From positions 620,001-684,000 of the forward strand of contig JAHLEZ010000003.1 in the NCBI GenBank assembly GCA_020726505.1: a stretch of DNA of 64,000 nt, given 5' to 3'. A model generated the notes under the pieces. The model ran no database searches. It saw only the letters and a program-made list of their open reading frames with translations, and had not been told where the DNA came from. Source of the DNA: Leptodontidium sp. MPI-SDFR-AT-0119 (Eukaryota; Ascomycota; Leotiomycetes; Helotiales; Leptodontidiaceae). The position numbers and the translations under genes were made by a program. Shown one piece after another: positions 11,027-22,766 of the stretch. Within the stretch, counting starts at the first letter, position 1, and each line of letters opens with the position of its first letter.

Positions 11027-13143
11027 ATGGCCTCTCAATACGTGAAGGCGCAGGGCGTCACTGGTCCTTTGTCAACTGCTGTGCCAACAGCTCTGGAGCT
11101 TGCAGCAAATGACGATCTTGTCACAGAGCTCAAGAGGCAGAACAATTACGAGAACCCAGAAGAGACCGCAAAGAGGTACGTTCGCCTTACTACTGTGCAA
11201 GATCAAGCAAGCCTCGAATATTTAGGCACCCTGTACTCTCTTACTAATTATCCCATCAAATCAGATCCGCCGTTCTTCATTCCCTTCAATCGATCACCGA
11301 GGAGTTTGTTAGGCAAGTCACCAGAGCCCAGGGAAAGCCCGAAGCAATCGCGAAAGCCGCAGGAGGAAAGATCGAGACTTTTGGAAGCTTTAAGCTCGGT
11401 GTCATAGGTCCCGGATCAGATATCGATACTCTCGTCGTTGTCCCCAAGCACATCACCAAGGAAGAATTCTTCCAAAAGTTCCCTGAAGTTCTGCTCAAGA
11501 TGGCGCCTGAAGGTGCCATTACCGAATTCGCCTCCAAACCCGAAGCATATGTACCCATCATGACATTCAAGTACTCTGGTATCGATCTGGATATATTGTT
11601 TGGTCGGATCGCAGGACTCAGCCAGATTCCAAGAGATTTGAAGATGGTTGATTCTGACCTGCTGCGAGGATTGGAGGGTGAAGAAGCTCGCTCGCTCAAC
11701 GGTGTTCGTGTGGCAGATGAAATGCTAAGTTTAGTTCCTCAGCCGAACGTTTTCAGAACCGCCCTTCGGACGATCAAGCTCTGGAGTGCCCGACGTGCAA
11801 TTGCTGGCAATATCTACGGATTTCCTGGAGGTGTGGCCTGGGCAATTCTTGTTGCTCGTGTCTGTCAGCTTTACCCTAAGGCTACAGGTTCGACAATCAT
11901 CATGAAGTTTTTCAAGATCGTAGACAAATGGCCATGGCCTCAACCAGTCTTACTCAAACAGATTGAAAATGGCAAGCTGAACCTCCAGGTTTGGAATCCC
12001 AAGGTACGTCGTTCCCTTCTATATTTGATCCAACTAAAGCTGACTTGAACAGAACAGTCAAAGCGACAGAAGACACATCATGCCGATCATCACCCCTGCC
12101 TATCCTTCGATGTGCACAACACATAACGTAACTCGATCTACCATGGCAGTTCTGCAGAAGGAACTGAAGCGTGGTGGTGAGATTGCAGACCGGGTCATGG
12201 ATGGCAAGGCCAAGTGGAAGGACTTGTTCGAGAAGCACACTTTCTTTACCACGGGATATAAATACTACCTTTGCATTATCACAGCTAGTACCACCAAAGA
12301 TACGCAGACAACCTGGTCCGGTTGGGTCGAATCCAAGGTACGATTGATCGTCGGCAGACTTACAGACCAGACCTCCGTTGCGATCGCCCACCCGTTCAAC
12401 AAGGGTTTCAACAGAGCCCATAGATGTAGAACAGAGGAGCAAGTCGAAGCAGTCAAAGGTGGGAGTCTCGACTACTATGCGAAAGACATGGGAACTGCAA
12501 CGACTGGCCACGGTTTAGCAGTAGGCGGCATGGTGAAAGACGGCAGTACCAACGGAGAAGAAGGATCAAACGGTGACGACAACATTACGATGGTCTACAC
12601 GACGACTCATTACATCGGACTCGAGCTTCACGAAGGTAAGTTTATATTTGACTCATCAAAGCTTTGCAAATGCTTGGTATATTGAGTGTGCTCCACCCAT
12701 CTGCTAATATGTTTAGGTGCCAAATCTCTCGATCTCTCCTGGCAAGTTGATGACTTCAAGCATACATGTACTAGCTGGGACTTGTATGACAGTAATGTCA
12801 GCGCGCTGCACATTGCTCACACGAAGAAGTAAGTCTCCTTATAACTACCATTCAACAGTTATTGATTCCTATCACAGTTATGACCTCCCCGACGATCTAT
12901 TTGAGGATGGTGAAGTGAAGCCTACCAAACCACAGAAAAAGAAGCAGTCGAACAAGCGAGCTTCAACCGACGTACGTGATTTCTCCCGTGTCTGTTTGGA
13001 ACTGACCATAGTCGGACCTCATATTGTCCCAAAGGATACCACACTGCTCGTGGTCCGAAGCGCAGGGCAGTACTAACTTCTGTTAGGATTCGTCGCAACC
13101 AGCAGCGAAGAGACAGCAGACCTCTGTTGTTGCGGCAGGATAA
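11027..13143 (+). CDS. PAP1: Nuclear poly(A) polymerase
   Basis: Adds the poly(A) tail to pre-mRNA as part of the cleavage and polyadenylation factor. A 577-residue protein (yeast Pap1 is 568) in six exons: 11027-11175, 11265-12003, 12053-12635, 12717-12828, 12878-12971 and 13087-13143. All phases agree. The catalytic motif GSFKLGVIGPGSDIDTLVVV places the two metal-binding Asp at about 102 and 104; the third is in DLDILF near 158. The central domain follows (TALRTIKLWSARRAI), then the RNA-binding domain with MPIITPAYPSMCTTHNV. The C-terminal tail is short and basic (KPQKKKQSNKRAS), probably a nuclear localisation signal. Assignment is firm. Confidence 0.95.
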
Positions 13144-14381
13144 ATCTGTGCGAAATCATCCCACCTCCCTTACCTCCTTCCTCGCATTGACCATACGTCT
13201 AACGGCAGGCCTTGGAGATTCCCTCGCCATTCCACATGAACCGCCATCTCGACTTGATTGGCATACTCGCATCCAACAAACAAACAATTTCGGCCTACTA
13301 ATAGAAGCAGTTCGTTTGGGCATTGGAGCTAAAATTGCTCAAGTAAGACCCTTGCCCCCTTCACATCCCATCTCATTTCTAGGGGAATTTTGTGACAAAA
13401 GACTTGATTACACATCCACGAGATGATTCTCGACCTAGGGAACTCATGATAGGCGTTCATAGAAAGCTTGCGAGCTTTGGAGTCGGCATATTGAAGCGTC
13501 ACAACACAAAGCGACTGGCGAAAGGGCGTTGCTTTGGAATGGCTTACAAGCCTGTGTAATCTAGTTACGAATAAATGCTATTTTGAGACCACGAGTCTCG
13601 TGCCACCAAAGCCTGCTTTTCCGATTTACTGAAGGTCAAGTAGTGGTTGATACTCTTCTGTGCTCAATTTTCATCGCTTTTGATGTGAAATACCCACCAA
13701 CAACACCTAGACTTCCAACTCAGGAAAATGGCGGCTAAAAAGCTTGTCTGGCTCTGGAGGGGAGGGGTATATCTGGACCAGGGTCTGTTGGAAGCGGCTA
13801 CGTCAGAGGATTGTCACTAGGAAGTCCCCCAGCATTCACCATCAGCTATCCTCTCTGGTTCACTATCTCAAAACCAACGCTTCCCTTCTGCAATAGCTCC
13901 ATAACACGCTGAGTGCGAATGACTTTGTGAGGGAGCAAGATCAGAACCAGGATACAAGAAATCCTACAGCATGAATGCCATCAGTCTTCAATAAGCGCTA
14001 GCTCTGAGGTCCCCTCCACCATTGCCAGCGAGCCAACTCTGCCTGCCTACTCACAGCCTCACAGCGAAACTGGCGCCTCCACCTCTACGCCCAAGAGCTG
14101 CTGCTGGTCATCCTCGTCATCGCCAGAGTCTCTTCCGCTACCTGTTCCCGCACCCCCGACAGACCGCGCGCGACAGACTTGCCAGTTTCCGTTTCGATAC
14201 ACTTCCCTATTACAAACTTCGAGCGCAGTCGCGGATCTTTAACTTCATTGTCAAGCGCCAGAAACGACATCAAGAGAAGAGGGCATCTGGGACACGCATA
14301 GTCGACATCCTCCGCAGGCGCGGTAGCAGAATCTTTGGCGGGCACAAGGACAATGAGACTGGGGAACGAGCGAAGGCGACC
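13144..14381. other. Intergenic, with possible unannotated 5' exon of App1
   Basis: The first 850 bp show nothing beyond short frames. From 13995 the App1 frame is open without any ATG until 14382, so coding sequence may begin in an upstream exon here. The sequence is GC-rich and all three plus frames are partly open, so this is undecided. Confidence 0.4.
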
Positions 14382-16973
14382 ATGTCTGGTTCGATGCCTG
14401 GGTACGGCTCTGTTGAGGCTGGTGGGGAGACCCGCGATCGTGGCTCGAGGAGGAAGAAACTGGCGGGATATTTGAAGGCTGCGAATGATATCAGACAGTC
14501 ATACCAACAGTCGTATTCGGAGAGATGGGGTTCAGCGAATGGAGAGTTTAGTGATGATACCAAGGGGATTCCGGGATCGTTCCCGGATGTTGCGATAGTG
14601 TCGCATGGCGATGAGCAACTTATTCTGTTTCCTTCTTATGCTAAGAAGCACGTCAAGCAACAGCCTCCTGACCCTGCCACGAATCCAGTTCGAAGAGACA
14701 GCAGCGGGAGTGAGATAAGTGCTGATGGGCCAGGGGACGCAGAGTACTGGGCCAGAGAATGGCAGAAGTTTGAGGATGATAGAGCTGTGGTGGATGTTGA
14801 TGTTCGAGGCTGGATATACTCTCCTCATAGAGGGCCAATGACCAGAAAGAATAGGCTGTTGATTGGACTTGCTCGACAGTTGAGTGGGATCCCAGCGCCA
14901 AAAGACCCAAATAGAGACAACAGTCCGGACGCTGCGCCATCGCTGATTGCAAGGCACCAAGAACACGAAGCTCGTCGCGATGAAGAGAGAATTGCTCGTG
15001 AAGCGGACGAGATTCTGAGGCGAGGTCGAGGGGAGAAGAAGGCTGCAGCCCAGGGTCGATACAGTGAGAAACCGAGGGATGATTCAGACGATGAAAGCAT
15101 CTACGGGGAGAGCATCAAATCTGGAACCCACACCCCTCTGCGCCCAGCTGAACCACCTGGCCCTGGATATCTTCCCAAAAGGCAATCATGGAACCAGCCT
15201 TCTGACATGTCAACATCTGAGCTTCTAGCTGCAAACACCCACTTGATGGCGCGGTTGAAGCCTTTTCTAACGAATCCATTGGTGGCTACACCTATCACGG
15301 TATTCTTTTACGATGAGAAGACTTCTGTATCTCGGACTGTGACAACCAATGACGCTGGCCATTTCACCATGCGAGCTGCCCTTGATTTCGTTCCAACTCA
15401 CATTAGAGTACTTGCATCGGAGTACCTCTCGGCGACTGAAGAAGTCAAGATTACCCAACCGAAGGGAGTCAGTCTCATTAGCGATGTTGATGATACGATA
15501 AAGCATTCCTCGATTGGTGGTGGACCGAGAGAAATATTCCGTAACGCATTTATTCGAGATCTCGGAGATCTTACGATTGATGGTGTCAAGGAATGGTACA
15601 ACACCATGTATGACATGGGCGTTGGTGTACATTATGTCTCGAACTCTCCGTGGCAGCTTTTCCCAGTTCTGGTCAGCTTCTTCAGAAAAGCAGGCTTGCC
15701 TCCTGGCTCATACCACTTGAAGCAGTACAGTGGAATGCTGCAGGGGATATTCGAGCCTGTGGCCGAAAGAAAGAAAGGAACGCTCGAAAGGATCATGAAA
15801 GATTTCCCAGAACGGAAATTCATCCTCATTGGAGATAGCGGTGAAGCTGATCTCGAGGTCTACACTGATGTGGCCCTTGCCCACCCAGGAAAGATTCTGG
15901 CAATCTTCATCCGGGATGTTACAAGTCCCGCGAACCAAGGCTTCTTCGACTCATCCCTGGGACCTCTGAGTGGTGACCGACGGAGGGGTAGAAATGCCCC
16001 TTCGCGAACCGAATCTTGGGATAGCCGCAAAACGATGTCAACGATTTCACTGGATTCGCCGGAAAGGCGACCTGTTCTACCTCCCAGGGTTGCCACTGAA
16101 GTAGCTCTTCAGACCAGTGACGGCCCTGCCATGGGGAAGTTGATTGATTTTGACGATGAGCCTGCACAGGATGTTCATGAATCCCACCGTCGTATAATGC
16201 CGAGATCTGCCTCTGATTTCGAAGGTTTGGACTCAACGAGGAGGAAATCCGCTCCCGAGGGTACAAGTCCTCGAGCACCACCTCCACGTCCCGTAAAGCC
16301 AGCAGGGCTACGGGGTGTATCTACTTCGGGCTCATCATCTGAGCCTGCTTTACCTAACACCAAAGCTTCACCACCTCCGCCGCCAAAACCTCGCCGGCCG
16401 AATGGAAATAGAGAGGGGACTCAATCCCATCCTCTTTCCCAGGCCACTAGCTCAGCAGACTTGCGATCACCTGAAGAAGAATCCTATCTCAGAAGTGCGC
16501 GTAACAAGGTAGCCGCAGCTTACAACTCCCTGCCAGAAGTCAGATCCCACTTGCCTGGCTACTCTCACGGTCCCCAATCTGAAAGCTCATCTATCTCATC
16601 CCAAGAAAAAGCACCTCCGCCGCCACCTCGAAGAGGAACAGGTGGTACCGGTGCAGCAGCCGCCGCGATGACGAAGCAGATGTCATGGAACAGTACCGAT
16701 ACGTCGGACGACGAACGACCAAATAATGGCGTGCCCGTGAACAAGAAGCTAGACTTGTGGCGCCGGAGATGGAAGCGAGCGAAAGATATCCTCGACGGGC
16801 AGGGCGTGCAGTTACGGGCTTGGAGGACGGGTAGTGATGTGTGTTTGGAGGCGGTACAGATGGTTGAGAAGGCCATGCGGAATATGAATGTTGAGGGCTA
16901 TGGTCCAAGTGGGAAAGGGAAGACTGGGGAGGGTGGGGGAGAGATGAAGACGAAGGATATGAAGCGATCATAG
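14382..16973 (+). CDS. APP1: App1-like phosphatidate phosphatase (DUF2183)
   Basis: Mg-dependent phosphatidate phosphatase that makes diacylglycerol; yeast App1 sits at actin patches and binds endocytic SH3 proteins. From ATG 14382 (MSGSMPGYGS) it is 863 residues in one exon. The haloacid-dehalogenase signature DVDDT is at residues 368-372 (SDVDDTIKHSS), followed by the conserved HYVSNSPWQLFP, PGSYHLKQYSG and ILIGDSGEADLEVY blocks. N-terminal to it is a beta-rich domain (RGWIYSPHRG, TPITVFFYDE). The C-terminal third is disordered with proline runs (APPPRPVKPA, SPPPPPKPRRP, APPPPPRRG), suited to SH3 binding. The frame is open 129 codons further upstream (to 13995) but has no ATG there, so an extra 5' exon is possible. 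Confidence 0.88.
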   Translation: MSGSMPGYGSVEAGGETRDRGSRRKKLAGYLKAANDIRQSYQQSYSERWGSANGEFSDDTKGIPGSFPDVAIVSHGDEQLILFPSYAKKHVKQQPPDPATNPVRRDSSGSEISADGPGDAEYWAREWQKFEDDRAVVDVDVRGWIYSPHRGPMTRKNRLLIGLARQLSGIPAPKDPNRDNSPDAAPSLIARHQEHEARRDEERIAREADEILRRGRGEKKAAAQGRYSEKPRDDSDDESIYGESIKSGTHTPLRPAEPPGPGYLPKRQSWNQPSDMSTSELLAANTHLMARLKPFLTNPLVATPITVFFYDEKTSVSRTVTTNDAGHFTMRAALDFVPTHIRVLASEYLSATEEVKITQPKGVSLISDVDDTIKHSSIGGGPREIFRNAFIRDLGDLTIDGVKEWYNTMYDMGVGVHYVSNSPWQLFPVLVSFFRKAGLPPGSYHLKQYSGMLQGIFEPVAERKKGTLERIMKDFPERKFILIGDSGEADLEVYTDVALAHPGKILAIFIRDVTSPANQGFFDSSLGPLSGDRRRGRNAPSRTESWDSRKTMSTISLDSPERRPVLPPRVATEVALQTSDGPAMGKLIDFDDEPAQDVHESHRRIMPRSASDFEGLDSTRRKSAPEGTSPRAPPPRPVKPAGLRGVSTSGSSSEPALPNTKASPPPPPKPRRPNGNREGTQSHPLSQATSSADLRSPEEESYLRSARNKVAAAYNSLPEVRSHLPGYSHGPQSESSSISSQEKAPPPPPRRGTGGTGAAAAAMTKQMSWNSTDTSDDERPNNGVPVNKKLDLWRRRWKRAKDILDGQGVQLRAWRTGSDVCLEAVQMVEKAMRNMNVEGYGPSGKGKTGEGGGEMKTKDMKRS

Positions 16974-17220
16974 TTAATACACGATAGCAAGCTCCAATGG
17001 GTTAAAATCCAGCCATCCATACATTGATCGATATCACAGCTCTAGCATTCAACGAATCCGCGATCCAAACTCCATTTGAAAAGCTCTTCATTAAGTAAAG
17101 GCGAATGGTCCTGGGATATCAAGGTCCCAAATAGCTACGAGCTACATACAATCGTAAGGTTGATGCCTACTCCTCATCCCGTACCTATATCAACAGTTTA
17201 ACCCACGTCTCTCACCCATC

Positions 17221-18803
17221 TCACTGCAACTCATGCCTAAACTCCTCACTTAACGGCACCCCATTCATATCAACATGACTCCTCCTCTCGCCTCCCCCGA
17301 CAGGCCTCCTCGCAATGCCCCCAGAAGATCCCATACTATGGTTCCCTCCCATCTCCTGCACGCCCGGCGGAACATTCCAACTCCCTCTATTCTCACCCCC
17401 TAACTCATTCACCTCGCTATGACTCTGCAACTCGTTCGCTCCCCCCAAAGGCGCGGGAGGACTCTGCATCCTCATTGGCGTCTGACCGGGTGAGAAACCC
17501 AATCCCACAGGACTTACTGCGCCTTGACTACTGAGGTTGCTCGCTCGCCGACCACCGCCTGCGTTTTGCGTCTGTTCGAGCTCGCTGTATTGGCTTGGTG
17601 GGCTAGGTATAAGCGTTGACGAGGGGTTGGTGTAAACAGGCGGTGGAGATTGAGATTGAGAAGGTGAAGACGTATTCGTATTCTCACCGTACGAACTCCC
17701 CTGCTGCTGGCCTGCTACAGCCGGCCGATATACCTCCTGCGTTCCCACGCCCGCAGCTTGTTTCTCGGGATACACACCCATGGCTGGATGTTGAGGTTGG
17801 GGAGGAGTCCCATAAGCAGCTGCAGGCTTCATGGTCCCTCCGATTTCCGCAACGTTGTTGTTGTTATTGTTATTCATACCGTATGCTGTCAGGGCACTCG
17901 CTTGTTCGTTCTGGACTTGAGCAGCTGCAGATTCAGCACGGTTCTGATTACGTTTCCGCAGGCAGAGCCATAGCAGGAAAGCTAGGAGGCCTATAACAGC
18001 CACGCCGCCTACGGCTCCTCCGACTATAGCTCCAATGGGTGTTTTGGAGTGTTTGTTCGGAGAGGGTGTTGGTCTTGGAGTCGGCGTGCTGGTTGAGTCT
18101 GAGCCTGAGCCGGGTACTACGAAGATAGTTGGCGTAGATGGCGTGGATGTCTCTGTCGCTGTTGGGTCTGGGGTAGCGAAGGAATCCGTGATTGTCGTGT
18201 CGCTGAAACTGGAATTGTCGGTAGCTATGCGCGATACGATGAGGCCGTATGAGGCTGTTGAGCAGCCGAAATTATATGCTGTAAATCCCTCCCCGAAATC
18301 GAACCCGAAGTAACCGCAATATGGCTCTTCCGCTGGACTATCATCGTACTTCCGTCAGCTGGCTATTCTGAATGTCTTCAGGTCATGGGGATATTTCGTG
18401 GTTCGAATATCGCTTGGGTGGGTTCTTACCAGAATATCTCTGACTTTGGCGGAATGCCGGATTGAGGATAATTCCAACACTGCGTGACCCAATCGTACGC
18501 AATGGACGTCTGTCCACACCCTTCATATAACCTCCCACTCACGGTCTGGAAAAGACATGTCTGCGAATTGAAACATTGCGGTTGGCCGTAGCCCCCGGGA
18601 ATTGTCCACTCGGTACAAACATTTGTCAACGCTCTGCCTTTCAATTTCTGCTTCACTAACTCCACTGAAGGAGCAGCTGTGGGCTGGAGGAAAACTTGTC
18701 CGAATCCGCCATTGATTGTCTGCGTAGGGAATGCGCCGATCGCAAAGCCGGTCACTGAGGAGGCCAGCGCTGCTACAGCCGTATATCGCAATACCGAGGC
18801 CAT
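17221..18803 (-). CDS. Secreted-N-terminus, Ser/Thr-rich single-pass membrane protein
   Basis: A 496-residue protein in two exons (18430-18803, 17221-18337) joined across a 92-nt intron. Order of parts: signal peptide (about 1-20, ending near VTGFA); a Cys-containing extracellular region with paired motifs (GGYGQPQCFNSQTC, EGCGQTS, PYCGYFGF); a Ser/Thr/Pro neck (TATETSTPSTPT); one membrane helix (IGAIVGGAVGGVAVIGLLAF) followed by basic RKRNQNR; and a long disordered cytosolic tail rich in Gln, Asn, Gly and Pro, with a seven-Asn run. This architecture resembles fungal cell-wall stress sensors (Wsc/Mid2 type), but I see no classical WSC cysteine domain. Function not known; the gene is labelled by architecture. 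Confidence 0.72.
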
Positions 18804-20109
18804 GACGGACCGACTAACAAGTCACGAGAGACAAACAGAAAGTTGACAGCAATTGACGACGACGACGAGAATCGCAAGAGGAAAGGAAGGAAAGCCGACG
18901 TCACACATGGGGATACCGGACATATATGAATGAGCTGAGCGGATTACCCTCATGACTCTCTGCCTCCCACCGACGCCCATGTTGTTCAGCTGGGTGGACC
19001 GCGTAGTTCTTAAAAACGCCATCTTTCATCCCAAAGCGTGCAAAATGCGGGACATGAGGCTCTCCCGTCTGGAAAGTTGAGGTGATTGGAGACAGAAGAG
19101 GCGAAGGATTGCAAGGGAGCAAGCTATCGAAGCGAACCTCTCATCTTTCTCCCTCGAGAAATAAACAAGTCGACCCCCGTTAATTTGAGTCGTACTCAAG
19201 GGTCGAGGAATGGCGAATCCTTGCCCATTGTTGTTGCACTTATGTATGAGGACAAACAGGACGGGAGCTGAAAATAGCTACCTGTATACTATCAAATAAG
19301 GCAAGGCGAGGCGCCACGATGTCGGTTTGCCGTTTGCAGGGAGACAGTGACACATTCGCTTAGCGAGCTGAAAACTCCCTGAGCGAATCACGCTGCACTG
19401 TCCTCCTTGGCATGTCGATACGAGAGTGTCCTGGTTGGTGCCAAGATGTTTATTGACAGCGAGGATATGGGGATCCAATAAACGTGTGTTGTGCAAAGCG
19501 TCGGCTTTCATGAGTATGCGAATGTGGTAGAAGGGCTGTACGGGGTGATATCAAGTGGCCGATTTTAGCGACACACCCTAATACAGTAAAACTGAGGCTT
19601 TGAACAGCGAATTCTAATAAAAACAAATCGATAAAACGTATAGAGCTCCAATAGGTATTTCTAATGACTTTACAAAGACGAAATGAAATTTATATCGTGT
19701 TGTGTTTAAAAGATTGACTTTTACTCGGGGTTTGGTGTTCGGGTGTGCCTCGATCGGCCACTTAATATCACCCCGTTCAGAAGGGATCCCGGAGCTGCCC
19801 GATCTGCGATCTTGGATGAGGTTCGTGAGGCTGACTCGGTATTCGGATGCTAAAGAGAGCGTGGGCGTTGGGATGAAGTTGTGACATCTTCTAGAAGGTT
19901 TAGAAACAGAGACATTGGGCTTGCATCAAGTCGCCTGGCTTCGGATGGAGTTTCCAGATGCGTGTTAGTCTTTGCCCCCTGTTTGGAGCCATCTGTTTTC
20001 CAATGCCTATTATAGAGCAGACTAAACCTGTATATTTTAGACCGAATCGTTAATCTTGGGTATTCGTGAATTTTGTTCCTCCGTATTCCTTCCCTTGCCA
20101 TGCGGTGTT
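18804..20109. other. Intergenic, 1.3 kb
   Basis: Promoter of the membrane-protein gene and 3' end of the zinc-cluster gene. Short frames only; nothing recognised. Confidence 0.45.
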
Positions 20110-21961
20110 CTATCCCATCTCCAAAAAGGCACCCTCACTGGATGTATCGATCAGAAATGAACCTGTGTACCAACTCTCTTCCTCCAGTAAACTCATCCAC
20201 TCGTCTCCCGGTGAACCCGCCACACTGTCACTCATGCTCATAGTCACCGGCGTCATCATGCCCATTGGGTTCTTTAACCTCCACTCCCACTTCATGCCAT
20301 CACCAAACTCCATCTCCAACACATCCGCCATCGGAATCTTCAGATCAGGCTCTCCCTCTGCCGATCCTTCCCTGCGTAGATGAGTCTTCTCGATTTCCCA
20401 GAACTCTCTAACCATCCTCGCGCCCGACTCGCTGTCCCACATGCCCTCCCGCCGCGGACAGCGTTCTAGCAGCTGGAGCGCAAGCGTCTTGACAGCCATA
20501 TCTTGACATCTTATACAGACATAATACAACGGGCCGACAACTCCCAAGTCCGAAGAGAAAGTTGCGACCGTCTTGCCGTTCTTAATATCCTGCTCCTCGG
20601 TTGCGACTAGCGACCTGCACAGATTGACAATAAGCCTGAACTCATCTGTGAATTTTGTGAATATTTGCGGATCGTTCATGGCCTGAGCCAACGGTCGGGG
20701 ATCCGTGGCATCTGGTGTCATTTTGGACATAATGTGCGCTGTCATATGATGGATTTTAAGAAGCGCTGCTCCTCGAAGCTCGCGGTTGTTTAATGTGGCG
20801 GATTTGGCTTTCATGAAGCGCTCGAATGCCGTGCTCCAACGCTCATTCTCCTCAGCGTACTTCTGAAATAGGTCGAATGCTTCCAATGGTTGATCGCACA
20901 TCGATTGGGTTCCTTTGTTTGTCAGTGCCATTTTGATAAATAGAATACCTGGACATTTACCGTCACACAAGTAAGTCATTCGGAAGAGCGAATTGGCTAC
21001 TTGGTTCATACAATTCCTCGCCTCTTCTAACGACTCGAATATTTCAGGTATTGCTTTGTTTCTGGAGCTCACATGAGCTAATTCCGTGACCATTGCTCGC
21101 CGCTCTGGGGTAGGCCGGGTATCGATGAAAAGAATAGCTTGGATACTAAGCCGTAAGAATAAAGGTGCAATATCCGTTGCAATTGCATGCTCCTCCCCTG
21201 CAGAATTTGATTTCAAATCCCGTAAGATCTTGAGCCCGCTCTGTAGATGTGCCATGGCGGAAACGAAATGACCTCTCAAGGAATCAAAACCTACATCCGT
21301 GAGTCCTAATGTCTAAAAACCATTTGCACAACGAGGAAAACTCACAAACAAACAGAATGCATGACATTAGAGCGGTGACAGTCGCCTGTTTGCCCTCGGC
21401 CAGCGATCTCCTCAAATGGCCAATAGCCTTCACATATTGATTCACCGCAAAGGAATGTCCTTTGCTCACCTGCGTCGTCCCATAGGCCAGCCTCCGATTC
21501 GCAAACTCCTCATGTATAGATCCAATTGCAATAACCGCGTGTCGTAGACTGGGTTCCGCAGCACTGGCTTGCAGGACAAACTTCTCCCAGAAATCCGACG
21601 AGTAGAATCCGCTCAACTCTGCCCCGGTCTGCGTAATGAAGTATTGGAAGCCGCGCTTCTCCTGGGTGGTTCCTGGCAGGAGAGCTGGCAGTCGCTGTAT
21701 GAGGGAGGCAGCATTCGAGTCGGAGAGGGCGAATTCGGGGAGGTAGCCATCGCATTTCCGGCCGGTCGTTGTACAGCGCTTACAATGAGGTTTAGCTTCG
21801 TCGCATTTGATTCTACGGACTCTGGGGAGGTGTTAGCAGTTGTAGGTAGGCGGCAGGTTGACTGAAGCTTACTTGCAGGTATGGCATCCAGTCCTTGTCT
21901 TTGGACCACACTGTCTCCGTCGTTTGGCTTGAGCCTGCACTTTTGGTACCTGGTCTACCAT
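20110..21961 (-). CDS. Zn2Cys6 fungal transcription factor
   Basis: A 581-residue regulator in three exons (21873-21961, 21346-21821, 20110-21290). The zinc cluster is split by the first intron and restored exactly: Cys26, Cys29, Cys36, Cys43, Cys46, Cys53 (CX2CX6CX6CX2CX6C), with the basic loop KVRRIK and the proline-containing linker KPHC. The remaining 520 residues are helical and look like the fungal-specific regulatory region, with FYSSDFWEKFVLQAS and HLRRSLAEGK early on. No second DNA-binding domain. The target genes cannot be inferred. The nearest neighbours, a CobW GTPase and a wall-sensor-like protein, give no obvious pathway. The zinc cluster makes the class certain. Confidence 0.9.
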
Positions 21962-22766
21962 CTTGACACTCTCTTAATCTCTCCCTCTCGACGTTCTGTA
22001 ATGGTCAAAGCTATGACAAATTCAAGGCACTTTCAAATAGATGGAGAGAAACGGAGAGAGGGGTTGGAAAAGGCGGCATGCTTAAATGACGACGGTCACC
22101 TACAAGCTAAGGACGGCGATGGCAATCCTTCTGCGGCACAGTTAAACCTTGCAGTTGTGAAGCTGACATGGGGTTTGAAGCGGACGCGATTTTGCTGAGC
22201 CACGCTTTCAAAGGGCTGATGGCGTTGTACTGTACCTACCTTTATATCGCGGGCTTACTCTGCTGATTGGAAGAGAGCACCAAACCACGTGGTATTTTCT
22301 CCGAACTGGCCAATCAGAGGCTTCAACTCCAGCTTACGTTGCGTTGGGCAATGTACTGGGGAAGAAATCAACAAACGCCGCTCGGAAAATACATTAAGGT
22401 TAAAGACGTCTGTTCAGGGTAATGCAGGGCATACGCCATTTCATGCATCATTGCGTGTAAGCGTCAGAGCGAAGCAAGAGGGCGGCATTGGCTGGCGATT
22501 GCTTGACTTGACTCTAGGCAAGCTGGGAAGAGTATCGAGCCGAAGTACCTCAACTTTTTCTGTCCGTATGTGAACTTAATACTAATCCCCAATCCCTATT
22601 TACTAGCTAACCGGCTAAGCCTCCTACGACTTCTTGAAGTTAGAGTCAAGTCCAAGCAAGTGAAGCATGAAGCCTTTCAACCGGTACTCGCTTAGCCCAT
22701 CATCAATATTTTCTTGTGGAATTCACCCGCTCTTCCAAACCACGAATACCTACCTACCTACATATC
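21962..22766. other. Intergenic, 800 bp
   Basis: Upstream region of the Zn2Cys6 gene and 3' end of the CobW-type gene. A short CTAC repeat lies near 22750. No gene recognised. Confidence 0.45.

Noticed and set aside
13727..13820. An ATG frame (MAAKKLVWLW) upstream of App1, considered as its first exon
   Set aside because: It ends at a stop after about 30 codons and I found no donor that joins it in phase to the App1 frame.
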